A stretch of 22,230 nucleotides of DNA from Welwitschia mirabilis (GCA_051453625.1 JBOZIK010000001.1:260196686-260218915), one strand, 5' to 3'. Shown: positions 10,416 through 21,129, counted from the first letter of the stretch. The notes: generated from the sequence alone by a model not told the origin. Numbers and translations: made by a program.

Positions 10416-10785
10416 GTAATCCCTGTTTCTTCTAGAATATGTAAAACTACTCATAAATTCCTTCTAACTACCATGTGTAACCATAAGCATTGTTAAGACA
10501 CTAACCACATGGTAATAATGTAATATCAGCCAGCTCATAATGCTTACCAAGTAATTATTAATAACAAGTAAAAAATGACAATGGAAGAATAAATGTTATA
10601 AAATCTCTACTATAGCTTAAAAAAAGAACACATCTAAGAGGCAATTCAAAGTTTCTTTTCTTTCACCAATCATGTGTAGTAATTGATTTCTTATTAAGAA
10701 ATGATACCAATGCCATAATTTACCTGAGATTGCTTGCCGTACCCTTTTCTATCCATATATCTTATCAGGAGGAGATAACTTATTC

Positions 10786-12268
10786 CTAAAGAAATTATAA
10801 AAATCAAAGATGGATATTCCTTATAGCATCATTGAGATGAATACTCTCACTCTGTAGTAAAATTTTTAATTAATTTACTAATGTATTCATCAAGAAGACC
10901 CTTAGCTAGTTAGCATTTTTTCTTATTTTGGGTCTACGCCAATTTAACCACTTTTGATACTCAAAAGGGGAATTTGCCTTCTCCAACAGTAGATAATAGC
11001 TAGAATAGTATATGAAGCTAAGACAGAGTTCTAATCGGGGCCTAAATACAAGCATACACTAAGCAAACAAAGCATGCAAGCTATATTGTAATAAAATCCA
11101 ACTTGTCAAAGGTGATGTAGTCATGTGAACTATTTTCCTTTAATTACTTCATTGTAACTTGATGCCATTACAAAGTCACTTATAAACCCTAACATCAAAA
11201 AATTTCTAAACTTGTTTTAGTTCTTCCAACATAAACATCTTAAGAACAAAATAGATAAAGAGCAATGTTTAAACCCAAATTAAGAATGCTATAAAAGAAA
11301 ATATCATCAATAAAAATAATCTATACAAAACTATAATTTCAAAAAATAATATGGTATCCTACGAAATCAAAAGCTACTAAAAATAAGATATAAGAAGAGT
11401 ACAAAACTACAAATATAATATGCTTTTTTAAGATTTTTCAACCAACTAGGTTCTTTTAGAAATGGATGCAGGAATGGACATTTAGCATATAAAGCTATGA
11501 GCAAGAAATTATGTTTTATATTTACATAATAAAGCAAGTAATTAAAATTAGTTTCAATATAATTACAAAAGCACTAATATAAGCATAGAGTTTAGAATGA
11601 GATAGCAAACATGTGAGGCACGCATGAAAAACAAACACGCATATGATCAAAAACAACAAATAAAAATAGAATGATTAAGAGCAGATCTCTTTTCTAAAGA
11701 GCTTCTTTATCATCTTTCAGATGTAATTGCAAATCGAAAAGAAATCTAAAAAAGGAAGAAACATAACAAGTTCTTTAAGCTTTTTCCTAAATTACTTAGA
11801 AGGAATATCCACAGACATGGTTGCGTGCTAGTTTTCTAGAGGGGAGTTGTAAAGGAATTTAAAAAAAGCAAAGATGTAAAGACAAAGAATACAAATCTTT
11901 TCCCTCAAGTTTTGTAGATCGATTTTGTCGCATACCTAATGTGAAGACACATTTAAGTCAATAGAGAACAAATGGATGGAGTGGAATCCGATTGTGCAGT
12001 GAAAAGGAAATTACTAAACAAGCTAAGGCAAAATCATAGACAATGAATTCTCATAAGGAATAGCCTTTTCATAAAGATGCATGAATCTCCTCTTAGGTAC
12101 TGGATGGGTGGCTTGGGGAATATATATGTTGAAAATTGACTTCATCTAATCCATCACCTACTTTCTTCATATATGCAGGACTAGGGGTTAGTAGGAATAT
12201 TGATTTTGATGATTGTAATAATAGTCAATGAAACAAACGCCTTAGAGGAGAGTTTGTTCCTAGCCCAC
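10786..12268. other. No gene recognised
   Basis: AT-rich DNA with frequent stops. A minus-strand reading near 10950-11010 (NSPFEYQKWLNWRRPKIR) and one near 11770-11820 starting MSVDIPSK are short and unsupported. No repeats or RNA genes stand out. Confidence 0.45.
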
Positions 12269-12445
12269 TAGGTGATATTATGACATATCCAAATCATGTT
12301 TCCTCCCCAGTCTCGCTAGACTGAGCACCTACATAGGGGGTGCCTTCTCCAAAGGGTTTCAAGGTGTTAATCTGGCTAAGCCCAGTGGCCAGTGAATGGA
12401 TAACCCTGAACCTGTTAAACCCTAATAAATGCATAATATCACCTA
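12269..12445. repeat. GC-richer island bounded by a perfect 14-bp inverted repeat
   Basis: TAGGTGATATTATG (12269-12282) and its exact reverse complement CATAATATCACCTA (12432-12445) enclose 149 bases that are clearly richer in G and C than the surroundings. Inside are two small hairpins: CAGTCT-cgct-AGACTG at 12308-12323, and GCACC paired with GGTGC at 12325-12343. A minus-strand frame (12294-12533, 79 codons) crosses the island and reads LATGLSQINTLKPFGEGTPY, unrecognised. On the minus strand GTGCTCAGTCTAGCGAG resembles a tRNA D-arm, so a tRNA-derived SINE is one possibility. A small inverted-repeat element or chance are others. A pyrimidine-rich tract follows at 12491-12511. Confidence 0.45.
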
Positions 12446-12547
12446 CTTCTTCCATATAGGAGCAATGCTCACCTGTGTGCATGAGGTTAAATTTCTTTTC
12501 TTTTTTTTTTAATAAATCTAGCGTTTGCAACATTTGTACTATTAAAT

Positions 12548-12584
12548 CCCTTAAAAGATTGTATCTTTTAGGGTGTTTGTTTGG
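12548..12584. repeat. Hairpin followed by a DNA-transposon-like end
   Basis: CCCTTAAAAGAT and ATCTTTTAGGG pair around TGT with a single bulged base. The right arm runs straight into GGGTGTTTGTTTGG, a word typical of the ends of plant MITEs. I could not find a matching inverted end within the next kilobase, so a complete element is not shown. Confidence 0.35.
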
Positions 12585-12911
12585 TTAAGTGCCTTAAAAG
12601 TTTCCTTATAAAGATATTAAGTGAGGGATTTAAGGCGTTTATTTAAAAAACGCTTCAAAAAGGCATTTATTGTGGTGATTTTAATCATAGTAAAAAACAA
12701 TTTAAACATATTCTATATTATATCATTTTTTTCTTCTACATCTCCTTAATAAAGTTCTTCAGAGTATGTTATTTTAAAACTAATTATTACTTTTAAAGTT
12801 ATATATGTTGATACAAATATTTTTATTAACACTAGTGGGATCCATTCTATCTCACATTTAGTTTAATGAATATTATCTCTTAAAATATTTAGGGCTTTAC
12901 TAACAAGATCT
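12585..12911. other. No gene recognised
   Basis: AT-rich spacer between the hairpin and the LINE. It has no convincing frame or repeat unit. Confidence 0.5.
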
Positions 12912-15900
12912 CGTGAAAAGTGCTTTAAGGATTTTATCTCTAGGATTTCTCTCCTTTTATATTTTTATTTTCTTTACAAGATTAAGATTACAACTTCAAA
13001 TTTTCAATTTTTCTTTCCTTGATTACTACATTACTCCCAAGCTTTTGCTACTTCTCGCTGTGAAGGATGTGTAAAGGTCTACCATTTTGGTTTCTTTTTT
13101 TTGGACTTCACAAATTTATTCTTCTAGTTTAGATCCTCATTAGTGGGCCTATTGTTTCATTCTTTCTTCTTTCACTAGTATGTTTGATGTTTATTACATT
13201 TGTGCTCCTAATCATATGCATGAGATAACTCAAATTTGAAGAGATTTAACATATATATTTCCTTCTATTCCTTGGTTTCTTAGAGTAATTTTAACCAAAT
13301 TGATAAATCTTATGATAAGTTAAATGGAGAGGCTTTTTTCTTACATCCTCTTAAATTAGATGCTTGATAGCAATTCAAAAATAGATTTTTCTATTTAGAT
13401 GTAATTTCTCACTTCTTCCACAAAATACAACAACATTTTACTTTGGAGTAATTTCAATTAAGATGCTTAATGAATCTATAAGTAATTAGATAGAGTTTAT
13501 TACTTTACTATTTATTTGTAGGACTTAGACTATTCTACCAAGGTGTTAAACATGATACTTTTAAGAGACCATTCTCTTATTCAAGTATTCATGAAATTTT
13601 CTATTTCTTCTCAGATAGGTTATTACCTTTTATTCCATCTTAATACGTTTTGGTATAAGTGCCATATTAAGAAATAAATTATTCATACTTTTTAAAATCA
13701 AGATCCTAGATCTTTTTTCCTAATAGGATGGATTAATTAGGAGCATTGTACTTTATATAATTAGAAGTTGTGCTTGCTTTTTGTGAAAACAAATAGATAC
13801 TTAAGCCAAATCTTATTTTTATTCTAGTACCTAGAGAATTTTAGATCTAAATAATCAACTTATTTATGATTATTTCAATCCAACTATCCATTTTATGCTT
13901 AGAAAAGCTTATGTAGCTCAACAAAAAGAGGAATTCTTTTAGGAAAAAGGTAATCTTTTTAAAAGTAAACTCTAGTGGTTACAAACTTAAGATGAAAAAT
14001 CCAAAGTATTTTTTAAATTTTTGAATCACTCTAATGGTAGAATTGAAATTACCACTTTACAAGGTCATGATCGAATTTCTTAAAATGATAATTAAATCCT
14101 TAATTTTTTTCAGAAAATCATTTTTAAAAACTATTTTAAGAAATTTCAACTAACATAGATAAGCTTTAGTATGTCTCTTTATTTCTTTCCTTAGTTCGTG
14201 CTATAAAAATGCATCAAATGTTGGATGCAAAAACTACTCTTGAAGAGCTCAAATATGCTTGTTTTAATATGGCTACTCGTACAGCTCCTAGCTTCAATGT
14301 TTTTCTTATAGATTTTTTAAAGAGTACTGGGACCTATTAGGTCATGATTATTTTTATGTTGTAAGGGAGGTCATTTTTCAATATCCACTTAAATATCATG
14401 TATTTGTTTTTTTCTAAATCTGAGGATCCTAATATGATTAGCAGTTAGCAACCTATCACTATATTAAATTCTACTTATAAAATTTAGGTAAAGTGATTGA
14501 CTTGCATACTTAAAAAGAATTCTTACAAATATTATGACAAATTAATAATAAGGTTTTATTCTAGGTAAATATATTCATTTAAACACTATAGTAGCTTGGG
14601 AACAACATCAGTGAGAAATTAATTCTATTTAGGATGTACCCTCTGTTAAGCTCAAGTATGCCAAAGAATATGATAAAGTTAAATGGGATTTCATTTTATC
14701 TTATATAAAAATTTAGGTTTTCAATCCCAGTTTTTACATATGATCTAGTATTTATTTGCTAATGCAAATGTCCATATAGCTACTTTTTATTGTGTAAGTT
14801 CTTCCTTTTCTATTTACCCCTTCATTAGATAAGTTTCCTTTAGTTTCTTATCTTTTTTATCATTGTTAATGAATTTTTTAATCAATCTCTTCAACATGAT
14901 ATGAAACAGAGCTTAGTAAGGGGAATTTCATTTTGAGACATGAGGCATTAATTATTAAATTTACATTTTTTTCTAATAAATGCCTTTGTCATGGTGGCAA
15001 AATGATCAACAATCTATTACTTATCTTTGTACTTATATTCATAAGTATTATTATTAATTAGGAAGTAAAACTAATTGGAAAAAATTTTCATTTGATATGG
15101 TAAGTAATTATCCATATCTTCTACATTGGTCTGGGCATTTATAAGAAGAAAAAATCATAAAAAGTTTAGATAACCCTTTCTCCAACAAGAGTTTTTTTAA
15201 TAAGCTATGGGATTGGACATTACAGAGAATTGGAAGAAAAGTGCAAAAGTGGAGAAAAAATATATTTCTCTTATAGGTCAATATTTGGTTTTCAAATCTA
15301 CTATCATCTACCCATGTTTATTACTCTTCTTATTAGGCTCCTTCAAAAGATGCTTACTAAAAACTCAAAACATTACTTTGAAGCTTTATGTGATCTTACA
15401 AAGAAAGTAAAAAGGTTTCTATAGGATTTCTTGGGATATTATGGCCTTACCTAATTTATATTTTCAAGGAGTTAGTTTAGTTGCAAAATTAATTCTTAAG
15501 AGATTTGTTTTTATTTCCTTGGTTTTTAAATTATTAATACTTAAGCTTAAGAATTCATTTGCTAACAACTGTCAAATATGAAATAATATTCATCCAAATA
15601 ATTAGTTTTTTACTCTATTCACGATTACCATTCAAGGCACACATGTTTTTTGGAAGGCTTGACAAAGGTTCCATTCATTCTTATGTTTCTTGGATACATA
15701 TGAAAATTCCTATGTTTTTGCTTTAATATATTGTTCATTGGAAGTTACCTCTTACTTTTGTTGTTTTAGTAATTATCAATCACAAGATAATTACAAGATG
15801 GATTAATAAAGGATTTACTTCTTTGCAAAATTTTCAAGAAGGAAATGATTATATAGGCTTAATGAATTTTCAATATACTTATAGGAATTTTGCTAGCCTT

Positions 15901-16797
15901 CGATAATATTTTATTAAAATTCAACAATTTTTGCTTCATGATTATTATATCTTAGTTAATGACCCTCTGTATATAAAGAATCTATATTAGGTAGATCACA
16001 CACCTATTTTTTTTTTAATGCAAATCTTAAACTTTTCTTTTAAATGCTACTGATAAAGGAGCTATTTATAATCATATATGGCACATGAAACACACATCCT
16101 CTCTTTGGATTTCTACTTTTTAGAGGAATTTAGAAGGTTTTAGCTCTTTCTAAGATCAAGCACTTTCTTCAGTACTTAATTTTTCAAAGTCTTTCTATTA
16201 GTAATTACCTATAATATTTGGGGGTGTTAGATCCACGTTGTCTAGTTTTTCAGCAAGAGGATGTTTTTCTACATGTTTTTATGTGTCATCCATTTATTAG
16301 GAATGGATGGAATCAGGATTCTCTCATTCTTTCTTATATTCTAATGAATTTGGATACCATTCTTTGAGAAACCAATTAGAGTTTAGGCCGAGCTCAGCTT
16401 CTTTTATAAAATGTTATAAGATCATGTATTCTTTATTTCATATGGAAGAGAAAACATGATTTACACTTTAAAAAACAAATTGGTTCTACTTCCTTTTTTT
16501 GGATATATAGGAAAAATGCAGTATTTTTCAATTGGTATCTTTTCATTTTCATACCTCTATAGGAAAGAAGTAGGTGGACTCTTTGATGTAATTAATCATG
16601 CCTCGATTTCCTCCAAATTAAACTTGGCCTAGTTCTACCTCATTTTTTTTCTTTTTTTCCCCTTTCTTCCATTGTATTTTTTCCTCTTATGTTTTTGCAA
16701 TCTAACTAGTTCCTATTGTATATTTTGAGTTGTTAGATACCTTTTATCTTTTGATGTTGTAAATCTAATTTTTTAAATTTTAATAAAACCTCTTTTT
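12912..16797 (+). mobile_element. 5'-truncated L1-type LINE retrotransposon
   Basis: A plus-strand non-LTR retrotransposon of about 3.9 kb. Recognisable ORF2 pieces appear in the right order: endonuclease (about 13080-13680), linker, reverse transcriptase (about 14280-14900) and thumb region (about 15190-15440). It ends at ATTTTAATAAAACCTC near 16780. The direct repeat AAGATCT flanks these limits (12905-12911 and 16798-16804) and is a candidate target-site duplication, though only 7 bp. No ORF1 is visible and the endonuclease start is weak, as expected for a 5'-truncated copy. The body from the thumb to the 3' end (15.5-16.8 kb) is poorly resolved but shows no other element. Limits are inferred; the family call is firm. 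Confidence 0.7.
13080..15440 (+). pseudogene. LINE ORF2 (endonuclease and reverse transcriptase), decayed
   Basis: Remnant of the protein that nicks target DNA and copies the element RNA. Endonuclease: YICAPNHMHE near 13189, then a single frame with WSNFN, LDRVYYFTIYL, DLDYSTKVLNMILLRDHSLI (13443-13590), where the family SDH motif is RDH. Linker: YVAQQKEEFF to DEKSKVFFKFLNH near 13910-14030. Reverse transcriptase: FFKEYWDLLGHDYF-like words near 14310, then YAKEYDKVKWDFIL near 14656 and LFANANVHIAT near 14755. The family DFAKAYDKV is changed so that the first catalytic Asp is lost, and no (F/Y)xDD box is found near 14940-15020. Thumb: AKVEKKYISLIGQYLVFKST at 15247-15306. Stops and frameshifts occur throughout, so it cannot make a working enzyme. 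Confidence 0.75.
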
Positions 16798-17329
16798 AAG
16801 ATCTAACACTTCACCGATGTTTAAACTATAAGAACTATAGAATGTGTATTAATACATACCTACATTTATAAGATGATATTTCATTGTTTATGAATGCGTA
16901 TGTTTTATGAGAGAACATTGATATATTTTTCTTATGAATACATTTGTTATCTCAAAGGCAAAAATTATAATAGTCACTATCACTAATAATAGTCTATGAT
17001 AACTCTTCAATCCATATGTGAGTCTTTAATTAATAATAAGTTTAGAGGTCATCCTAGACCTAGAGAACTATCCAAAGAAAGAAATGTGCATGGTTATCAA
17101 TTGAACTTCAAATTGGAAGTCCATATTTGATAAAATCAATAAAGTTTTGGGAGAAGATGTTAAAACTGAAACATGTAATGATTGTAATCTTCTATATTAT
17201 GTTGTTTTGTTGAAGTAGATAGTTAATGATTGTTTACGAGATTTTCTCTTGCAAACAGTGCATTAGTTCTAATGTCATGCACTAATAAGTGATTTCATTG
17301 GTTTGATGATAATTTAAATGAGTTTAAAT
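16798..17329. other. No gene recognised
   Basis: AT-rich sequence downstream of the LINE. Short overlapping open stretches at 17020-17260 read in two frames without family resemblance or repeats. Confidence 0.45.
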
Positions 17330-17640
17330 AAAATTTAAATGACTTAATTAAGTTTAACTATGGTTGACTAAATTTGACTATTTTGTTTTAACTAAATGCA
17401 TTGAGTTTGACTTAATTTGACTATTTGAATAAGTTGGTGTTAATTAAGTTTGACACTTTAACTGGGTTTTACTGAGTTTGATTATTTGACATGTATTTGA
17501 CTACTTTTGATAGGCTTTGATAGTTTTGAGTGAGTTTGATTGTTTGATTAGATTTGACTAACTTTGACTGAGTTTAGACTAAGTTTGACTAGGTTTAATT
17601 GACTTTTACTGAGTTTGACTGAGTCTAACTCAAGCAATAA
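17330..17640. repeat. Degenerate tandem array of (GAG)TTTGACT-like units
   Basis: About 310 bases filled with variants of a roughly 10-base word, GAGTTTGACT or AAGTTTGACTA. It includes about ten copies of TTGAC, for example GGTTGACTAAATTTGACTA at 17362-17380, and AACTTTGACTGAGTTT, TTTGACTAGG and GAGTTTGACTGAG toward the right end. Spacing is irregular, as in an old, mutated simple repeat. TTGAC is also the core of the W-box bound by WRKY factors, but no gene sits beside it to regulate. Confidence 0.6.
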
Positions 17641-19618
17641 GTTTGGTTTTGACATTGCTATATTGTTGAAGAGTTTAGTTTAACACGCTTCCTTTAGCAC
17701 CAAACTATTTATGAGATTTTAGAAATTCAAAATAAATCATGATCCATCTTTGTTTGTTGGCATTTGAAATGGGGGAAATGAATTTTTTTTTTTTTAAGAG
17801 AATAACAAGAATAGTTGATTTAACTATTTCTAAGAAACAACTTCACTGAAGGACAAACTTATACATCCCTTTGTAGAGAAAAATGAGATTAAATAATAAT
17901 CAATTTCTAATGGAGTCAATCTATTGAGAAGGTTTTCTATAAACTAATCATCATTTAAAAACATATCTAAAGAGGATACATTCAAAAACCCTCATCATAA
18001 GGAAACTACTTTAAAAATTAAATAGCCTTTAGAATCAAAATGCATACAAAAAAAATCTCTAAATGCAGGAACTAGAGGGAATAATGCCTTTAAAATAACC
18101 TAATGATAAACACACATGAAAATAAAATTTTGTATATAGCTAAGAAGATGACATTCATGATCTATTTCACTGTCTTTTCTCTGCCTTGATGTGATGCTTC
18201 TTGCCTTTGAAAAGTCGAAGGTAGCTCTTTGATCTCTCCCTCCTAGTTGCATATCCACTTCCTGCTTCTTATGTTTTCTTACACTTTGTGCTCCCTCTTT
18301 CCCTAGCTAGTCATCTCTTCCACTAGAGTACAAGGCATTCTTATTTTTATTTTTCGTATTCTTCTGTGTAGCTTGTGAGAATACACTCTTTCTCCCTTTT
18401 AATGCCACCAACTCTATTTTTAATTCACCCCTTTATTTTAATAAGTTTGAATGCAGATATTTTTGCTATGTTTCCCTTCAATTGAGCTCCCTTGCTTTTA
18501 TTCTCCCTATGTTTTCTGGCCTATCCTCTCATCTTTTCTGCTACATGGTCTTTGTTTTGACACTGCCTCTGAAGAAACATTGTTTTTCCTATACATTATT
18601 GATCTCCTTGTTTTCTCTCTGTCCATTGACATAGTTAAAGAATAAATCAATACTTGAATTGGTTTCTATATGTTATTGGTCTACTTTCTTTTTTCTCTGT
18701 CATCACTTCTAATTGTTTTTTCATGTTGCCCCTACTATGCCTCTCCTTGTTTTTCTATATCATCATCCATTGTTTTTCTAGGTACATCTTGGGGTGAGTG
18801 TCTCTATTAAAGTGAAAACTAGCTTATATGGAATTTGATTGAGAGTAGTTGATTCATTTTGCCATATGAATGACCTTTCAATATTAATACAGTAAAATCA
18901 TGATTCACTTTGACTACAAAGTCAATAATAATTGAAATTTTTGATCTAAGAGAATCTTGTTAATCTTTTTGATTAAATAGTCAACATTAACCTCTTGATC
19001 AACAAGTTACTTGAATTCAATGGTAATTCAATGTTTGAGCATTAAAATGTAATATTTAAATATACATCATTAGAAAGCGTAAATTAATTACTCTTAACCA
19101 AACTATATTTAAAAAAAAGAATTATGTTTTTATTTTTTATTCTTTATTTCTTATTTTTTTCCTACTTTTAGTAAGAAATCCAGATAAAGAGGTAATATGT
19201 CACTCATGCACAGTTTCCTAACACCCTAACATAAGAATCTCGACTTTCAACCTTTTTTATATGATGATTATTTAAGGTAGATTGCTCAAAAGCCTATTTA
19301 CCATTTTACAGTGTACAACTGAGGCAACAGACACATGTTTCTATGAGCAACTCCTCTCTTTGGTGTGGTGTAATCACCGTCCTTCGCTTTATCATTCATT
19401 TTGTGAAATAGATTTTGAATACAATATTTAGAGTGCTTTCTTTAGAGCCTCCTGGTTTGTTATTTATTAGTAATATCTTATAGATGGAAAGTATGGACAT
19501 CTCATGACTTTCTCCTTATGTACCAAAACACACATAATCATCTCTTCTCCCACAATGACAAATCAACTCTATAAGATCCATGAGAGATTTGTTTTAGGTA
19601 GAGAATCCATCAAAGCCT
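17641..19618. other. No gene recognised; pyrimidine-rich stretch at 18150-18800
   Basis: About 2 kb without a supported gene. From about 18150 to 18800 the plus strand is rich in CT runs (CTCCCTCCTAG, CTCCCTCTTTCCCTAG), which keeps some frames open by composition alone, including a 64-codon one at 18451-18645. A 13-T run lies at 17783-17795. The rest is AT-rich with no visible repeats. Confidence 0.45.
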
Positions 19619-19837
19619 TCAAAGTATTTGATGACAACAAGAGATTCTCACCTTTGAGTAGTCAGGGCCGTATTGGTAGATGCTCAGAAGGATCACAAAC
19701 ATAGAGCTTATAGCTCTAACAAGCTCACATCCTTCTGCCATCTTAGATGTTCCCAGGTTTCTCTTGTAATTCACCAAATCTATGATAAGGTCAAACTCTC
19801 CTTGTAAATGACAAATGTAAGAGAGCTTATCTCCATT
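19619..19837 (-). other. Unidentified 72-codon open frame
   Basis: A minus-strand frame runs from just after a TAG at 19838 to a TGA at 19619 with no internal stop. It includes LSYICHLQGEFDLIIDLVNY, KRNLGTSKMAEGCELVRAIS and IYQYGPDYSKVRI. The mixed charge, Gly and aromatic content are unlike random AT-rich translation, and local GC is higher than in the flanks. It lacks a start codon near its beginning (the first Met is in SKMAEG), so it is a fragment or an exon. It lies 28 bases left of the copia A LTR. The opposite strand also has a 66-codon frame at 19504-19704. I recognise no family for either. Confidence 0.3.
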
Positions 19838-19865
19838 CTATCTATAAATTTACTCGAGAAAATGA

Positions 19866-20214
19866 TGTTTAGGTGAGGTTTTAGGATTTAGTAGTAGATA
19901 ATACAAGTACAAATGAGGCTGAAAAGTATACATTTTATTATCAGCTTAGTTTTGAATTTATACAAGAAAATAGAAGAGCTCAACAACTCTAAACTAAATT
20001 CAAAAAAATTAGAAAACAATAAACTGAACAACTAAAAAATAGGTTGATATCGTCAGTCATCCTGATCTGAAGGAAACAATAAACTAAATAGCTAAAAAAT
20101 AGGAGACTAATTCAAAATGCAATAGAAAATCAAAACAAAACTAACAGATATCTTAACTATTATTGACTTATTCAAATTCTAAATTAATTTTAGTAGAGGA
20201 TGCATTTTCTAACA
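19866..20214 (-). repeat. 3' LTR of copia A
   Basis: On the minus strand the LTR starts TGTTAGAAAATGC at 20214, directly after a polypurine tract. The proposed 3' end is CTAAACA at 19866, which gives 349 bases with near-inverted TGTTAG/CTAAACA ends. A poly(A) signal AATAAA on the minus strand at 19934-19939, about 70 bases from that end, supports it. A direct repeat with a 60-base period lies inside (20013-20043 and 20073-20103). The inner end is firm; the outer end is probable. Confidence 0.6.
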
Positions 20215-20225
20215 CTCCTCCTTGC
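20215..20225 (-). promoter_or_regulatory. Polypurine tract of copia A
   Basis: The minus strand reads GCAAGGAGGAG immediately before TGTTAGAAAATGC, the standard place and composition of the plus-strand primer next to a copia 3' LTR. Confidence 0.7.
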
Positions 20226-21129
20226 TTACTTTGCTACAAATTCCCATATTATTCCTTAATTCCTTAAATTTAACTTTATATAAAACCTTTATAAGAATAT
20301 TAGCTAGTTGAACTTTACTTCTATAGTGCATCAAAAGAACTTTCTTACTTTTCTAGAGTTCTCTAACAAAATAATACTTTATCTTTAAGTGCTTTATCCT
20401 GTTATGAAAAATGGATTGTTAGAGATAGTTATAGCAGCTTGATTATTAACAAATATCTTCATTAGCTCCTTCTGGTTATGGTTTAAGTTTGATAGTAACT
20501 TTCTTAGTTATAAATCTTGATTAGCCACTCTAGCAGCAGCTATGTCTTTTTCTTCAGCTGTTGACTTGGCTATAACATCCTGCTTCTTTGAAATCCAGGA
20601 GAAGAAACCTAAACCAAGGCTACAAAAAATATTCAGAAGTGCTTCTTATATCATTAGTAGATCCTGCCCAATCACTATCATAGAATCCATGCCAATTTAG
20701 TTTATTTGCTTTTTCAATTAACATATCTTAGCATTCTTTTAGCAGCTTAAAAATGTAATCCACTTGCAGAATGCATATATCTAGACAAAGACTTATAGAA
20801 TACATAATGTCAGGCCTTATTACTATCAAGTACATTAGACAACCAATAAGACTTCTATATAGTCCTTCATTCACCTTTTTTTCTCCATCATCTTTACTTA
20901 ACTTCTTATTTTGCATTAAGGGATTGCTTACAAGCTTGCAATTTTTCATATTGAACTTATTAAGTACTTCTTTTACATACTTGTGCTACCCAACAAGGAT
21001 TCCTTTCTCTAGTTACTAAATTTCCATGCCAAGGAAGTAAGACATCTCTTTAAGATTAGTCATATCAAATACTTGCATCATTTGATCTTTGAATTATTGC
21101 ACCATTTCTAGATTACTTCCTATTATAAG
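20226..21129 (-). pseudogene. Ty1/copia A reverse transcriptase-RNase H, interrupted
   Basis: Minus-strand 3' part of a copia Pol. The RT end begins at GSNLEMVQ right at 21129, then MMQVFDMTNLKEMSYFLGME, KYVKEVLNKFNMKNCK, and a 73-codon open frame (20728-20949) with VSNPLMQNKKLSKDDGE, GLYRSLIGCLMYL and RPDIMYSISL. RNase H follows: FYDSDWAGS near 20660-20680, FFSWISKKQ, STAEEKDIAAA, FVNNQAAITISNN (the family has VDNQA, so Asp became Asn) and KHLKIKYYFVREL. It reaches the polypurine tract. Several stops and one frameshift near 20420 make it non-functional. The catalytic YVDD box should lie just beyond 21129, where the copia B LTR is inserted; the rest presumably continues past the window. Confidence 0.88.
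21125..21129. repeat. Candidate target-site duplication of copia B
   Basis: ATAAG directly precedes TGTTAG at the LTR border. A 5-bp duplication is usual for copia; the partner copy would lie beyond the right edge, so it is unconfirmed. Confidence 0.3.

Larger units (their letters stand above)
9291..10785 (-). other. Candidate three-exon gene fragment, unidentified
   Basis: Three minus-strand islands have splice-like borders and matching phase 0 joins. The first, 10724-10785 (62 bases, after TTTCTTTAG, before GTAAAT), reads ISYLLLIRYMDRKGYGKQSQ. The second, 9713-9739 (27 bases, after ATTCCACAG, before GTATAT), reads ASVSHRISA. The third, 9291-9494 (after a long pyrimidine tract and CTAG), is open for 67 codons to a TAA; it includes SIGSGPLDQLLEQGSNVPTF and a hydrophobic stretch FVFFGSIGSLILL that could be a membrane segment. 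I recognise no family. Parts of the same DNA also read as protein-like on the plus strand, so the strand is uncertain and the whole model may be chance. Transcript data would settle it. Confidence 0.25.

Noticed and set aside
15207-15424. Two overlapping plus-strand frames as separate small genes
   Set aside because: They are two frames of the LINE thumb region, which contains a frameshift.
17020-17262. Overlapping protein-like frames (RGHPRPRELSKERN and SIFDKINKVLGEDVKTE)
   Set aside because: Two frames compete over the same bases, both contain or meet stops, and neither resembles a family.
18451-18645. 64-codon plus-strand frame rich in Phe, Leu and Ser
   Set aside because: It is open because the DNA is pyrimidine-rich; there is no family resemblance.
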